Below, one piece after another: positions 51,801 to 62,497 of a DNA stretch of 64,000 nucleotides. Positions within the stretch are counted from its first letter, which is position 1. The number at the start of each line of letters is the position of its first letter. The translations under genes were made by a program, and so were the position numbers. The notes under the pieces are model-generated. The model was not told the origin of the DNA and made no database searches. It saw only the letters and a program-made list of their open reading frames with translations. The stretch lies in contig NW_024468529.1 of NCBI RefSeq assembly GCF_001632365.1, positions 333,952 through 397,951 on the forward strand, read 5' to 3'. This DNA is from Laetiporus sulphureus 93-53 (taxonomy: Eukaryota > Basidiomycota > Agaricomycetes > Polyporales > Laetiporaceae).

Positions 51801-51892
51801 CATGGCTCTTGCAAGATGTTGTTGTGACAATTTGTGAGCTGGGTGAGTTGAATGTTCATCCTGTGGAGCTCTTTGCAAAGCCCATCTTTCAC

Positions 51893-53501
51893 AAACTGCT
51901 ATGAATAGTGTGAACCATTGAATGTCAATTAATTACAGAATAAATATCGCTTATGTCCACATCACTGCAGCCATCCTCTTGCTGCCATGCAAGTTGCCAC
52001 TTTTCCTTCACAGCATGATATTCTTCTTCAGAAAGCCATTTTTCCATGAAAACCTCTTGGGTGGCTGTACAATCCAGATGTTGAGAATCCTCCAGCTAGA
52101 AAAGATGGTTTCAGAAGCTATTGATGGCAATATTTACAGCACCACTCATCATCTGAAATTGTAAACAAGTTTGCTTTTGGCAAAGATGCTGTCCATCCTG
52201 ATCAACCTTGCAATGAATACCATTCAAATCCCATTCCTCACCAATCTGTCTGCCCTTGAAAAATCGAGAAGGTCATGTAGTTTGCTGAGTAATGTCACTG
52301 GGAGGTCACTGAGAACAGAGATCTGGCTGATGAGATGTCCTGTATGCATGTGTCTGAGTGCCGCAGTGTGTTTCTGCAGATGGGGGTGCTGGTGGCACAG
52401 TCTGTTCTAGAGATTTCACAAAAATTAGAAGTGAGGAAAACACTAAAGTGAAATAAATTTAGTAGAGAATGATATCTCCACCTTGTGATGCATGCATGGA
52501 CTCATTAAGTTCAGGTTGCATGTTTTCCTCATCTTTCTTAATGTGAGCTTCCTTTTCTTCCTGAGCAGTGAACCAGGCTCCAAAGACCCAGATGAGCAGA
52601 ATTAACAGAACAAAAAACAGGTTGAGCAAGAGAACTGTGTGCAAGCATTGATCAGTCTGCCAGATAAGAAGAAATGCCATAGTGGCCATAGGGTGTTCTT
52701 GCAATGCACTACCTAGCTGGAGCAGTTGACTGTTGACTTAACGCACTGAGATCGATTGCAACAGTCACCTGACCATTATTTTTTCTAATGCTCCATGCCT
52801 GTTCCAATTGTGTTTCTCATCCTCTCTCATGGTCAGATGCCTAGGAGGCCTGCTTAGTGTGGATCTGACCTTGGAACCCAGACAGCAGATTCTTCTAGTG
52901 TTACTGAACTTAGCTTGTCCTCCATCCACTCCTTGACCCTTCTGGCATATATCATGTTGACACTGAGCTTCTCATTCACTAATATTGCTAATGAAGTAAA
53001 TCATGGCTAGTGAGCAGCAGAGGGAATTTGAGAAGACACAAATCCTTGTTTTGAAGAAACCACAACATGTGTTCCATACTCAATCGCCGGTTCATTCCCC
53101 TATTCACTCATGCAGAGCTCACATCTGTATCTGTGCAAACTCCCACATGGTATTCTCTGTTCATTGGTGCACTCACATCGATCTTGTACAGCTTTAGTTT
53201 CATTACTACCTGTCCCTCCACCTCATTGATCAACATACCTGCATTGGTATTTTCTCACAACACGATATCACTGATCAAGATCGACTCGTTGAAGACTGGA
53301 TGTGTCCTCCTCTCAAGACTGTTTCTCTATGACATCTGGTGGGTGTTCAGAATGGAAGTCATAAGTGGCATATTCACTGGTCAGTAAGTCCTGTCACTGA
53401 GCATCAGGTCATTGCTCCTTCTCTTCAGGCAAGTGCACATGCAATTCATGGCACAGAGCATCTCACACACATTCCAAAGGTTCTCCCATCCCCTCGCTAC
53501 C
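51893..53501. other. CpG-poor spacer; one small membrane-protein-like frame
   Basis: The only notable frame is 52459-52704 on the minus strand, 81 codons, with a strong hydrophobic helix (LLLNLFFVLLILLIWVFGAW) followed by a Lys/Glu-rich segment. It has no known family and may be a decayed exon. The remainder shows no gene. Confidence 0.4.
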
Positions 53502-54259
53502 ATGGTCAACCCCATGATGGACAGAATGGTCCCATTCACCCATCAAGGTGAGACCTTTCAGATGTACTACAAACTCTTTGGTGACCTCATGAGCTGCACA
53601 TGCCCACCCATCATCATTCTCCATGGTGGGCTTGGCCTTATGCATAACTGCATGCTTTCATTGTCCAACCTCACCATGACATCCATCCCCATCATTCTCT
53701 ATGATCAGCTCAGCAATGGGCACTCGACACACCTCAAGGAGAAGCCACCAATGTTGTGGACCATTGATCTCTTCATCAATGAGCTCATTAGCCTGCTCGA
53801 GCACTTCACCATCCAGGATGCATTTGATCTCCTCAGCCACTTGTAGGGTGGTATTCTCATATCTGAGTTCAAGGTCCACAGGCAGCCCAAGGGGCTCAGG
53901 CACCTCATTCTGTTGGACTCACTTGTGGCATTGAGCCTGTGGAGCAAGGCGAACATGCAGCTACTACAGGAGTTCCCAAATGAGGTACAGGAAGGCATGG
54001 GGATGGAGATGAAGGACCCTGTCAAGTTCTATGTTGCTCTGAAGCAGTTTCATGTGAAGCATGCATGCAACATCAGGCCATACCTGAAAGAGGTGCAGCA
54101 CTCATTCAATGCCATTTTTGGTGCTGATGGTGACATGACCATGGTCGATGCTTCATCTGTCTCTATCCTTCACTCAGCATATTTTTCAGACTAATATTGC
54201 ATGGTAGGATCCTCAACAACTGGTCAATCATCAACCACCTGCACCTCATCCATGTGCTG

Positions 54260-54270
54260 ATGCTCATGAT
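54260..54270 (+). repeat. Target-site duplication, left copy
   Basis: ATGCTCATGAT directly precedes the retrotransposon and is repeated exactly at 59885-59895, just after its A-run. In the hydrolase frame both copies encode the same L-M-I segment, as expected if one was duplicated at insertion. Confidence 0.85.
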
Positions 54271-54299
54271 TCATCCTTCCTCTTCCAGTAACCACTGTG

Positions 54300-55808
54300 C
54301 AATTCAACGGCCTCCTGCACCACGTCAACAACAACATCAAGTCCATCGAAGGCACCATTCAGCCCCTCATCCAGAACGTCAACCTGACCACCTTCATCGA
54401 TGACCTCGTCCAGGTTGTCTAACTTCTCACTACCACCTGCCGAGAGCTCCACACCGAACTCATGGAGGACCCAGTTCTTGACAACTCTAACCCGGGCAAT
54501 GAGGCCATAAAAATATTTGACCATTTCTTTACAGCCATGAGCCCCTCTCACAATTATGACGATGAACTACCTATTTCAGCTAGCTCCTATAGATGCCATG
54601 AAACCACCCTCCCTGTGAGCATCAACCTTCAGGCTGCAGTTGCCAAGGCAGTGAAGAATGGCATCTGCATGGCCAACATGGCCATCACCATGAGGCTTAT
54701 AGCTATCGAGGCGCAGCTTGCTCACAGCCAGCTGCCCTCAAAGCCAACTGGCCTGCAGAACCCACCTGCCATGCCTGCTAACTGCAACCACACCAATGCC
54801 CCCACCACAGTGATCAAGGCCCAACCTACTGCACCGGCACCCACTGCCCCTACCATGGCCCAAGTTGCTGCCAAGACTCAAGAAAAGAGCTACGTGCTCC
54901 TCATCACTCATGAGCAACACCACTTCATTGAGGAGGGTGAAACCATGCTGCAGTGGTATGCCAAAATCCACACCTGCCTGCGCAAAATGCCAGCATGGGC
55001 AAAGGTAAACTTCCTCGATCTCCATTTTGCTGGACCTACCAAGGTCATGGCAGTTTTCTCGAATGACTCCCCAGATGCTCTCATCCATGAGTGCCTGTGC
55101 CCTATATGGCATCTGCTCAGTGTTGTACCCTGAGCATCTTCACCTGTGCCAGGCCCATGGGAGCCAGCCACCATGCCTCAGGACTTCCGTCCACTTGTCC
55201 CTGTTACAAAACTATTTATCCCGAGCTGCCCTCTTCACCACCCTGACATGGGTGCTATGCTCAGTGAGAAGGAGATTCTTGCGGAGCTTCACAGAAACTT
55301 CATGTTCTCTACAGTTCACTTTAACAGATTACTGAGCTTTGTTATTCCCGCAGAGCAGGGGGAGCAGCTTGGGAAACCATTCATCATCGTGTCTGTTGAG
55401 GACACTCACCGTGATTTCTGTGCACGTAACCTTCTTAGGTGTGATAACTGCAGTAACGCTGCAGGTTTCATATGGTTCTACGGTTCCCAGATGACTGTAA
55501 AGAAATCCAAGGATAAATCCATTTTCCATCAGTGCACATGATGCTGGCATCTCACTCATCTCGAGGGCCATTGCAAGAAGCATGCCCCCATATGCCACTT
55601 CTGTGACAAAACTGATCACACCGCTGACATGCACTGTAATGTGTGCTTGATGTGCAATCATAAGAATTGTCTGACGGGGCAACTCTGCGACCCCACCCAC
55701 TATTTCTGTATTGTATGTGGCACCAATGGCCACAGCGCCACAGACTCCACATGCCCTGCATGGAAAGACTACCACATTTCCATCTCGTGCACAAACCCTT
55801 CTTCATGA
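54300..55808 (+). pseudogene. Retrotransposon ORF1 (gag-like, zinc knuckles), broken
   Basis: The frame begins around FNGLLHHVNNNIKSIEGTI, meets a TAA at 54418-54420, and continues without shift through LLTTTCRELHTEL and a long segment (54462-55133) with KSYVLLITHEQHHFIEEG. After another stop it goes on as NLLRCDNCSNAAGFIWFYG and ends with zinc-knuckle-like motifs: CHFCDKTDHTADMHC (CX2CX4HX5C) and CIVCGTNGHSATDSTC. This protein would bind element RNA. A TGA at 55539-55541 and a final TGA near 55806 interrupt or end it. Confidence 0.75.
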
Positions 55809-55829
55809 ATCTCACAACTGCTCATTTGA

Positions 55830-56776
55830 ATGTGGCCTGATCTAATCCGTGCGTCCACAGTTTCATTTCATCATCCTCTTATGATATCTATTTCCTTCAG
55901 GAGCCATGGTGGGGGCAAATCGGGATCAATATCCCTCATGGTTCTGAGACCGGTGCTATCATCTATGGTCATGCCAATGTTTGGCCCTATGGCCTGGATG
56001 CCTTTCACTTTCACTCAACCACTGCATTGCCATGACCTTGAGCTAGCATCTTGGTCCGGTGTGCACTTCTAGACACATATCATATCTCCATGCACACTGA
56101 CCTGGTGTCAGATCCTGACTTAGTCGTGGTTCAATTTGTGTCATGTCTTGATCCCACCTTATCCTTCTTTGTCGTTAACTGCTATAACGAGGGACCACGG
56201 TCTCAGCACCATGTTCTACCCATCCTTTATGACCTCCCTCTACCACCCAAGGTGAACCTCCTTGTTGTGGGTGATTTCAACCTTCATCATCCCCTTTGGT
56301 CCTGGACAGATCGTGCATCGCGACCATCCTCACCTGCCTCATCCACCTTTACCCAGTGGCTTGAGCATGAATTGCTGGCAATACTTAATGACCTCGATCA
56401 ACCCACCCATATAGTCAATGGCAATCTGCTCTCAGATACAATCATTGACCTAATCTGCATGACCTCTGGTGAACACTTTCATGTTCACGGAGTCACCGCT
56501 ACCCCCACCCCTTTCAAGTCTGATCATGCTCTGCTAACCTCCATTCTCTCTCACACTACCCACCCAATTGAGATTGATTTAGGTTTCAGAATCGATGTAT
56601 CCAAGCGCGAAGAATGGGAGCAGTGCCTCAATCAAGAACTTGCGCTCTCCCCACCACCATCCACCTATTCCACCACCAATGACCTCGAGGCTGGAGCCCA
56701 GGCCCTGCTACAGGCAATGACTGTAGCTAGTCGTGAGGCTTTTCTGCACCACACGCATGTTCACCAAGCCTTCTGA
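55830..56776 (+). pseudogene. Retrotransposon ORF2, endonuclease domain, broken
   Basis: Start of ORF2. The apurinic-like endonuclease shows YDIYFLQEPWWG (metal-binding Glu in QEP), a stop at about 56034, then a readable stretch at 56051-56776 with VNLLVVGDFNLHHPLWSW (catalytic Asp/Asn) and FKSDHALLTSIL (catalytic SDH). It would nick target DNA to prime reverse transcription. At least one nonsense change and one frame change separate the parts. Confidence 0.8.
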
Positions 56777-58440
56777 CTCTGATGGAATAATGTATGTGAC
56801 ATTGCATGTGCTCATGTCCAGAATGCCCACACTCGTGATGAGCACCACACTGCCAAAATAGTGCTCTCATCAGTCATCTGACAAGCCCGAAAGGACTGGA
56901 CCCATGAAGCCATCGCTCAGCTTCAGCACACAAACCCCTGGCAGCTTGCCTCCTGGACCAAAGGAGTGTGGGTGCCCCCACTGCCTGTCATCCAACTGGG
57001 TGATGAAGTGGGCTCGCTGCCGTCAGACGTGGGATGTTTGCTCACTCAATTCTACTTTTCTCCTTCTCCTCCACTTCCTGACTTGCCTCCACTTTTTACT
57101 TCAGTGCCTCTGATAGCGAGGCCAGACCGCTCCCTCCTTTTATCTGAAGTGACAACCGCATAGAGGCAGCATCAAATTACTCTGCGCCCGGGGTGTCTGG
57201 TACCTCTTGACAGCTGTTAAAATGGGTATGGTGGTCTGGTACACATGATGTCCTTTTTCATTTCTTCTCTGCTTCCTTGCATATGAGATAACTTCCCATG
57301 TTGCTGTGGAAGGCAGCTATCATGTACCTGCCTAAACTGGGCAAGGTCAACTACACCATCCCCAAAGCCCACCACCTGATCACACTCTTGGAAACCCTGA
57401 GTAAGGTCCTTGAGAAGGTGATCTCTGCGCATTTCAATTTCCACATTGGTGTGCATAACCTTGTGCCTGGCTCACAATTTGGTGGGCAGGGCCAGCACTC
57501 TGTTGTGGATGCCAGTGTCATCCTTATGCATCGCATATGCACAGCCTGGAAGAATGATTTCTCTATGACCCTTCTATGCATGGATGTAGAGGGTTATTAC
57601 ACTAACATTCAACATGATATTCTCCACTCTGCATTGCTCTTGATGGGCTTTCCAGGCAATGAGGTCCGATGGACCATGTCATTTCTTTCTTCCTGCATGG
57701 TGCAGCCCAAGCTCAACTCAGAGCTGGGACCCTCCTATCCAGTTGCCACATTAGGCATTCTGCAGGGCTCACCTCTATCATCCATCCTTTCTATTATTTA
57801 TTCTTCTCCACTTTACGTGAACCTCAATCCATTCGTGCATCCACAGCAGTCTACTGCTGGCTATATTGATGACTTTGCACTTCTCATTGTCTCTCCCTCC
57901 CTGAACGAGAATGTGGCTATCATACAGCGCACACTGCCACACATGGGCAGAACCCTGCACCAGCTCGGGCTCACCATTGACATAGCCAAAACTGAGCTAA
58001 TACACTTTACATCTCCTCATCACTCTCTCGACGTAAACCCTTCACTGCAGGTTCAGTGGGAGGGATGTACTGTTGATCTTCAATCTGCTTCACATCTCTG
58101 GTGGCTTAGCATCTGGTATGACTGTCACCTTACATTCACACACCACATTCAGGTCATGGCTTCCAGGGCTTCTTCCTGAGTTGCCACCTTCTACATGCTC
58201 GCTAACACTCAGCATGGCATGATGGTCACGCAAGCCCGCTTGCTTTACCTAACCACTGTACTTCCTGTGCTCACATTTGGTAGCCCCATGTGGTATAACC
58301 CACGGGGTCCATGCTCACTTTTTAAGCCCCTGCAAAAGGTACAAACTGATGTGCTCAGGTGGTTCATGGATGTTTGGAGGTCCACACCCCATCACGTCCT
58401 CAACCTCATTTCGAGCGTCCTACCAATGCAACAATAGCTT
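56777..58440 (+). pseudogene. Retrotransposon ORF2, reverse transcriptase domain, broken
   Basis: The readable stretch is 57298-58179: IPKAHHLITLLETLSKVLEK, GSQFGGQGQHSVVDAS, TLLCMDVEGYYTNIQHDIL (first catalytic Asp), LGILQGSPLSSILSIIY and STAGYIDDFALLIVSPS, which holds the YxDD active site, here YIDD. The fold is the non-LTR type. The catalytic Asp residues remain, but stops and shifts upstream (56774, 56879, 57161 regions) and downstream (58178-58180) break the protein. Confidence 0.85.
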
Positions 58441-59884
58441 CACCAGCTCAATGGCCTCACAGCTGCCTCCCTCCTCACCCTTCCCATGTCTCACCTGGTA
58501 ACCCAGTGTCTGGCAGCCAATCACGTCACTTTTCCTCCAAACTTCTCACTTCTCAACCCCACTGTGCCCATTCACTACAGCACTAGTGCAGTCGACATCC
58601 TCGAGGAGGCACTCCCTGAACAGGCCATATGCCTTGACTCATGGCTGCAACCCCCTTGGGAACCTGTGCATCCCTGGGGTGCATGGGTTCAAATTTGTGT
58701 CCCGCCACCCACCAAGGACGATTTGGCTGACTATCTCAGTACTTTCTTTTATCCCTCTATGCACTCTTCCATTTTTTTCCCCCCATGCCCTGTGGGTGTT
58801 CACCGACAGCTCTCAAGTCACCCAACCTGATGCAGCCCCTAAGAACTGGAGAGCAGGTGCAGCTGCGTGCATCATTCATCAGGGTGCAGTCAAGTATGAG
58901 TAGGCCTGGGGCTTGGGCCACCGGGCAGAGGTCTACGATGCTGAACTCTATGCTATGGCAGTGGTCGCCAGCCGCTTTGTCAGTTTTCTGGCGTCCTACC
59001 CCATGATCATGCACATATACCTCTGCACAGACAACTGCGCTGCCCTTTCCAACATTTTGTCGCTGAGCCCACATGGCGGTCAGCCTTTTTCTATTCGCTT
59101 TTGGGCACTTCTTGCTCCCATCATGGAGCACCATCCTCTTCTACAACTTTCTTTGCTCTGGGTACCTGGGCACCGGGATGTACTGGGAAATGAAGTGGCA
59201 GACCGTCTCACTAAAGCAGGCATGTTCCTACCCAATAGTGTCCTACCCACCCTAATGTGGATCTGGCGCTGGACACGCGAGCGAGCAACCACCTTCTGGC
59301 AAGTCAAATTTTGTTTCACTGATCGTCCCACTGCTATACAGTTCTCGTGACCCTCCCTGCCCTCCCAAAAGCTGCATCCCATTTTCACTATTAAATATTA
59401 CGAACATGACATCGAAGCTAGACTGACCCAAGCCTTAACTGGCTACGGTTATCTGGCCCCTTATTTTTCTTCCCAATTTAGAACTGCAGGCCCTGCTCGT
59501 TATTATCATGGTGCACCCTGCATATGCAATTTAACCATCCCTAGTACATGCACTCATACCATGTTGCATTGTCCGTGACATGGGCATGCCCAGCACCTGC
59601 TCTTCCGCAACCCCATGCCCACCCTCCTGAACCTGCATCGGCTGTGGCATCACTCAACCAGCCTTCATTGCTTCATTTTTTTTATCTTCACTACCTCTGC
59701 TTTCTCTACTGCAGCCCTCACGCCCCCTGATCCTGGGTGATCAGGTTTTCCTTACAGCACCTACTGCCTGCCCCACTCAGTTCACTCTTAGTCTATGCGT
59801 CGACACTCCCTCACATCATCCTCTTTTGTATTTACCTTACTCCAACTGCACATAGCACGGTATACAAATAAATGTGCAAAAAAA
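58441..59884 (+). pseudogene. Retrotransposon ORF2, RNase H domain and 3' end, broken
   Basis: An RNase H domain is recognisable: ALWVFTDSSQVT (first Asp), a stop at 58901-58903, then EVYDAELYAMAVVASRF (Glu), YLCTDNCAALSN (Asp) and LLWVPGHRDVLGNEVADRL (last Asp). Near the end a Cys/His cluster (APCICNLTIPSTCTHTMLHC) matches the terminal zinc motif of such elements. It ends in a T/C-rich 3' region with AATAAA and an A-run. Confidence 0.8.
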
Positions 59885-59895
59885 ATGCTCATGAT
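59885..59895 (+). repeat. Target-site duplication, right copy
   Basis: Exact copy of the left duplication at 54260-54270, directly after the A-run of the element. The boundary with the A-run is ambiguous by one base, because the duplication itself begins with A. Confidence 0.85.
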
Positions 59896-60173
59896 CAATG
59901 GGCACAGAGACATTGCACAGGACTTCGTCGTCACCCCATTTTTAAGAAGATTAAGAGGGTAAAGTGGGTCATGCCCTTTTGAGAAGAGTGCAAGAAGTAC
60001 ATGAAGCTCGTTGATGAGTTCGTGTAACTGGATTGACTCTATTGGGCTTGTCATTCTGGGACGAGCTGGATAGGTACAGTGTGCAGGCTGTAATCACATT
60101 TGGAAACTGTATATCTGAAGAATGGTGTGAGTAGGGTCCACAGCATGTATGGATTTTGTGTGTAATAACATCA

Positions 60174-61103
60174 TTAACAAAAAGGTAGCACCCAATGTAT
60201 TACATCATGAAAAATGGAGCCTTCCAAAGGTGATTCCGGGGTGACCGGCACCCCACGCCATTCACGCTTCTTGCGTGGTGCTGGAGGGCACGAGCGGGCC
60301 CTTTTACAGACCCGAACTGGGGTCCGGGGGCTCCACGGAGCCTCAGCAAATTCGTCTTCGGTGGCATCAGTTGCATCAGCAGCAGGAGCTGCACCGGTGG
60401 GGGCTGCGGCAGTGGAGGTCACATCGACAGCTGGGGCAGCAGCGGTGGGGGCTCCATCGATGATGGCAGTGGGAGCCACATCAGCAGAAGCTACATCAAC
60501 AGTGTGGGCAGTGGTGGCAGTGGTGGCAGTGGTGGGGGCTCCATCAATGACAACAGCGGGGGTGGCAGCACCAAGGGCTCCATCGATGATGGCAGCAGGA
60601 GCTGCATTGATGATGACAGTGGTGGCTGCAATGATATTTTCTTTAGGCACTTCGATGGGTGTGTCTTGCAAGTCGAAAGCTATCAGAATGGGGTGTTCAA
60701 TAGCTGGCACGCCTTCTTTTCCCCTGACATGAGGGCAATTGTGCAAGGTATGTTTCTGACAAGATGTCAGATAAGAGCATAAGCGGATAAAAGGTTATCA
60801 TGACTCACGTCTAGATGGTGTTGAAGAGCCATATGAAAGCCGCAACGCAGGCACATCACCTTGCCATCAGGGTCTTCACAGACAAATTGTGTAGGGCATG
60901 GCTGATCTGCATAGCGTGCATAGATAACTTGCAGATGGTTGAAGCACATGTGGTCGCGAGCACGTGCAACAGCCCGTCCACATTCGCAGCATTTGGGGAG
61001 CTGAATAGGAAAGTTAATTAATGCTATTCAAGCGTATGAACAAAGAGAGTACCTTCTCTATGTCCACTGTGGACCTCTTCTTGTTCCTGGGCATTCGTGG
61101 CAT
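60174..61103 (-). CDS. Cys/His-rich protein with Ala/Thr-rich repeats, function unknown
   Basis: Three minus-strand exons join cleanly: 61053-61103, 60809-61000 and 60174-60755, with introns of 52 and 53 nt (GTACTC/ATTCAG and GTGAGT/TGTCAG), giving 274 residues without any stop. The start MPRMPRNKKRSTVDIEK is basic. Exon 2 has metal-binding-like pairs: LPKCCECGRAVARARDHMC, CPTQFVC, VMCLRCGFHMALQHHLD. Exon 3 adds KHTLHNCPHVRGKEGVP, then a long Ala/Thr/Ile/Asp repeat (APAAIIDGA and variants) and a basic tail RVCKRARSCPPAPRKKREWR. No named family is recognised. The open frame, in a region where all else is broken, suggests a young or constrained gene. It could also be part of a multi-copy mobile family. 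Confidence 0.6.
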
Positions 61104-61652
61104 GATGTTGGGGGGGGGGAAAGGACCTAGGGGTAAGTGCACTGAACATTCTCGTCATATAGGTATTATGACCGCTCGTGCAGACTAGGTGTACTAGTAT
61201 AAGCCAGAGGCTGCCAATCTTATTCAAACCTTGCTCCAGTACACCATGCAAACTCCACTTGACCTGCAGCAGTACTGAATTGAGACAGGCTGGTGGGTCC
61301 ATGGAGTCAACAACGATGCTGTTACGATTCCTGAGATACGAAGGAGAGTTTGTGTGACACTGGGCACTTATGGCATCTATGTGACATTTTCTGATACCCG
61401 TGGGACAGTTAAGCAATGCATGGGAGAGTGGACCATTACAAAGTGGTTTCATTTTCTGCCCCTGTCCTAAGGTTAGGAGAGGGCCCTTCCTTCAAAAGTT
61501 CCTTACTGTGTTATATTTTGTGCTTACTCAGATTTGTTATCTTTTGTAATGGGCATACGAACTGGAGTTTGAACATGCATGACACGGCTGATCAAAACTT
61601 CAGAGCCAATCACAGCACTGACTTTGCTAGGGTTAATGTCTCAAGGGCTGAC
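61104..61652. other. Spacer with G9 run, no gene seen
   Basis: A G-run lies at about 61110-61118, just upstream of the Cys/His-rich gene start. A 142-codon minus frame (61024-61452) overlaps exon 1 of that gene and has no domain. Confidence 0.4.
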
Positions 61653-61965
61653 GGCTTGAAAGCGATTCAAACCAAGGCATTCAATGGCTTCAAAGGGGTT
61701 CAAACCATCATGTTCAACAGCTTGAAAGCCATTGAAAGCCATTCAATTCAATGGCTTCAAAGCCATTCAAACCATTGTATTTGATGGCTTGAAAGCGATT
61801 CAAACCAAGGCATTCAATGGCTTCAAAGCGGTTCAAACCATTGGGTTCCAAGTCATTGAAACCAAGGCATTCAATAGCTTCAAAACCATTGTATTCAATG
61901 GCTTGAAAGCGATTCAAACCAAGGCATTCAATGGCTTCAAAGTGGTTCAAACCACAGTATTCATT
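61653..61965. repeat. Minisatellite of about 33 bp (11 codons)
   Basis: Imperfect units read on the plus strand as GLKAIQTKAFN / GFKAVQTIGF and variants. The longer word GGCTTGAAAGCGATTCAAAC recurs at 61653, 61786 and 61900. Individual units contain the self-complementary words TTGAAAGC and GCTTCAAA, so the minus strand also encodes similar repeats (FEAIECLGLNRF). I do not consider it a gene; it is a tandem repeat that happens to be open in places. Confidence 0.75.
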
Positions 61966-62497
61966 ATTTTGTTATATATTTCAGTACAGTGACACAAACA
62001 ATGACTGATTTAACATTTTCCAGACTCATCATAGTTTCTGCTTGAGAAACAAGCAATAGATCTTCACATTTCACTGCATTTCACTTCAATTTCTTCATTC
62101 TGAGCATATTGAAACAAGAGCTATTGATGCAATTGAGGTTTTCCATCACCACAGTATAGTGATCCATTTTTTCAACTTTTAAACATATCAAAAATACGTG
62201 ATAGATCACACATTGATGCTCTGCAATCAGAGCTGCATGCAGACCATTTTCTAGCTCAAAAAGGCGAAGATTTGAGGTCACCAAATGTATATAAATGTCA
62301 GCCACTCAAATTCTTATGCTTCAAGGTGCCACAATGCACAAATAACACCAAATTTAGCTAGATGCGCCAGCATGAACATCATAGTTTATTGTTATTTGTA
62401 AACAATGAGAGTTGCGCTTTTTTAAAATTAAAAACACATAAAACTGCACAGACCGGGAATTGAACTTCGGACTTTCAGGACACTTATGTCTCAGATA

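Larger units (their letters stand above)
50102..51892 (-). pseudogene. Decayed gene for a 46-residue-repeat coiled-coil protein
   Basis: Read on the minus strand, a frame starts in KDGLCKELHRMNIQLTQLTN and enters tandem coiled-coil units such as QLDIENSEIASVMEHYQQEV followed by KHLHAQLESTMLQSQ. It ends with a Ser/Lys-rich acidic tail (STMSSKSKSKSKAISSVLF, then SSSSSEKEDSDSEKATM) at 50102. The unit frame is interrupted by TGA at 51449-51451, 51101-51103 and 50908-50910, and by an assembly gap, yet homologous sequence continues after each, so it is one broken gene rather than several. Function is unknown. An upstream minus-strand frame at 52459-52704 with one strong transmembrane segment might have been its N-terminal exon, but I could not find a clear splice link. 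Confidence 0.6.
54271..59884 (+). mobile_element. Non-LTR (LINE-type, Tad/I-like) retrotransposon, degenerate, 5.6 kb
   Basis: The element is bounded by an 11-bp target-site duplication and ends in AATAAA (59867-59872) plus an A-run (59878-59884). In order it has an ORF1 with zinc knuckles, an apurinic-endonuclease domain, a reverse transcriptase, an RNase H domain and a terminal Cys/His motif, the arrangement of fungal Tad1/I-like elements. Every coding segment has in-frame stops, many of the CAA to TAA, CGA to TGA or TGG to TAG/TGA kind. The element is therefore inactive, although domain sequence is still easy to read. The length matches a near-complete copy; the 5' boundary is fixed by the duplication. 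Confidence 0.88.
53502..60036 (+). pseudogene. Proline-iminopeptidase-like alpha/beta hydrolase, broken and split by a retrotransposon
   Basis: Two pieces belong to one dead gene of the S33/proline iminopeptidase family: 53502-54270 and 59885-60036. The first has GETFQMYYKLFGDL, IIILHGGLGLMHN (family HGGPG), IILYDQLSNGHSTHL and WTIDLFINELISLLEHF. The nucleophile elbow, normally GHSWGG, reads S-H-L-stop-G-G at about 53837-53855: the catalytic Ser has become Leu and the next Trp codon is TAG. It continues RQPKGLRHLILLDSL, KDPVKFYVALKQFH and NWSIINHLHLIHV. The second piece resumes LMINGHRDIAQDFVV, then needs a one-base shift to KKIKRVKWV, and ends MPF-stop-EE then KKYMKLVDEFV. The usual catalytic His before PFW is not seen. 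Between the pieces sits the non-LTR element with an 11-bp target duplication. Confidence 0.85.

Noticed and set aside
50102..51892. CRISPR-like or bacterial repeat array
   Set aside because: Units are direct 138-bp coding repeats without spacers in a fungal genome; they encode coiled-coil modules.
61653..61992. Short plus-strand protein from the 33-bp repeat
   Set aside because: Open only in pieces, in different frames, and equally open on the other strand; best explained as a minisatellite.
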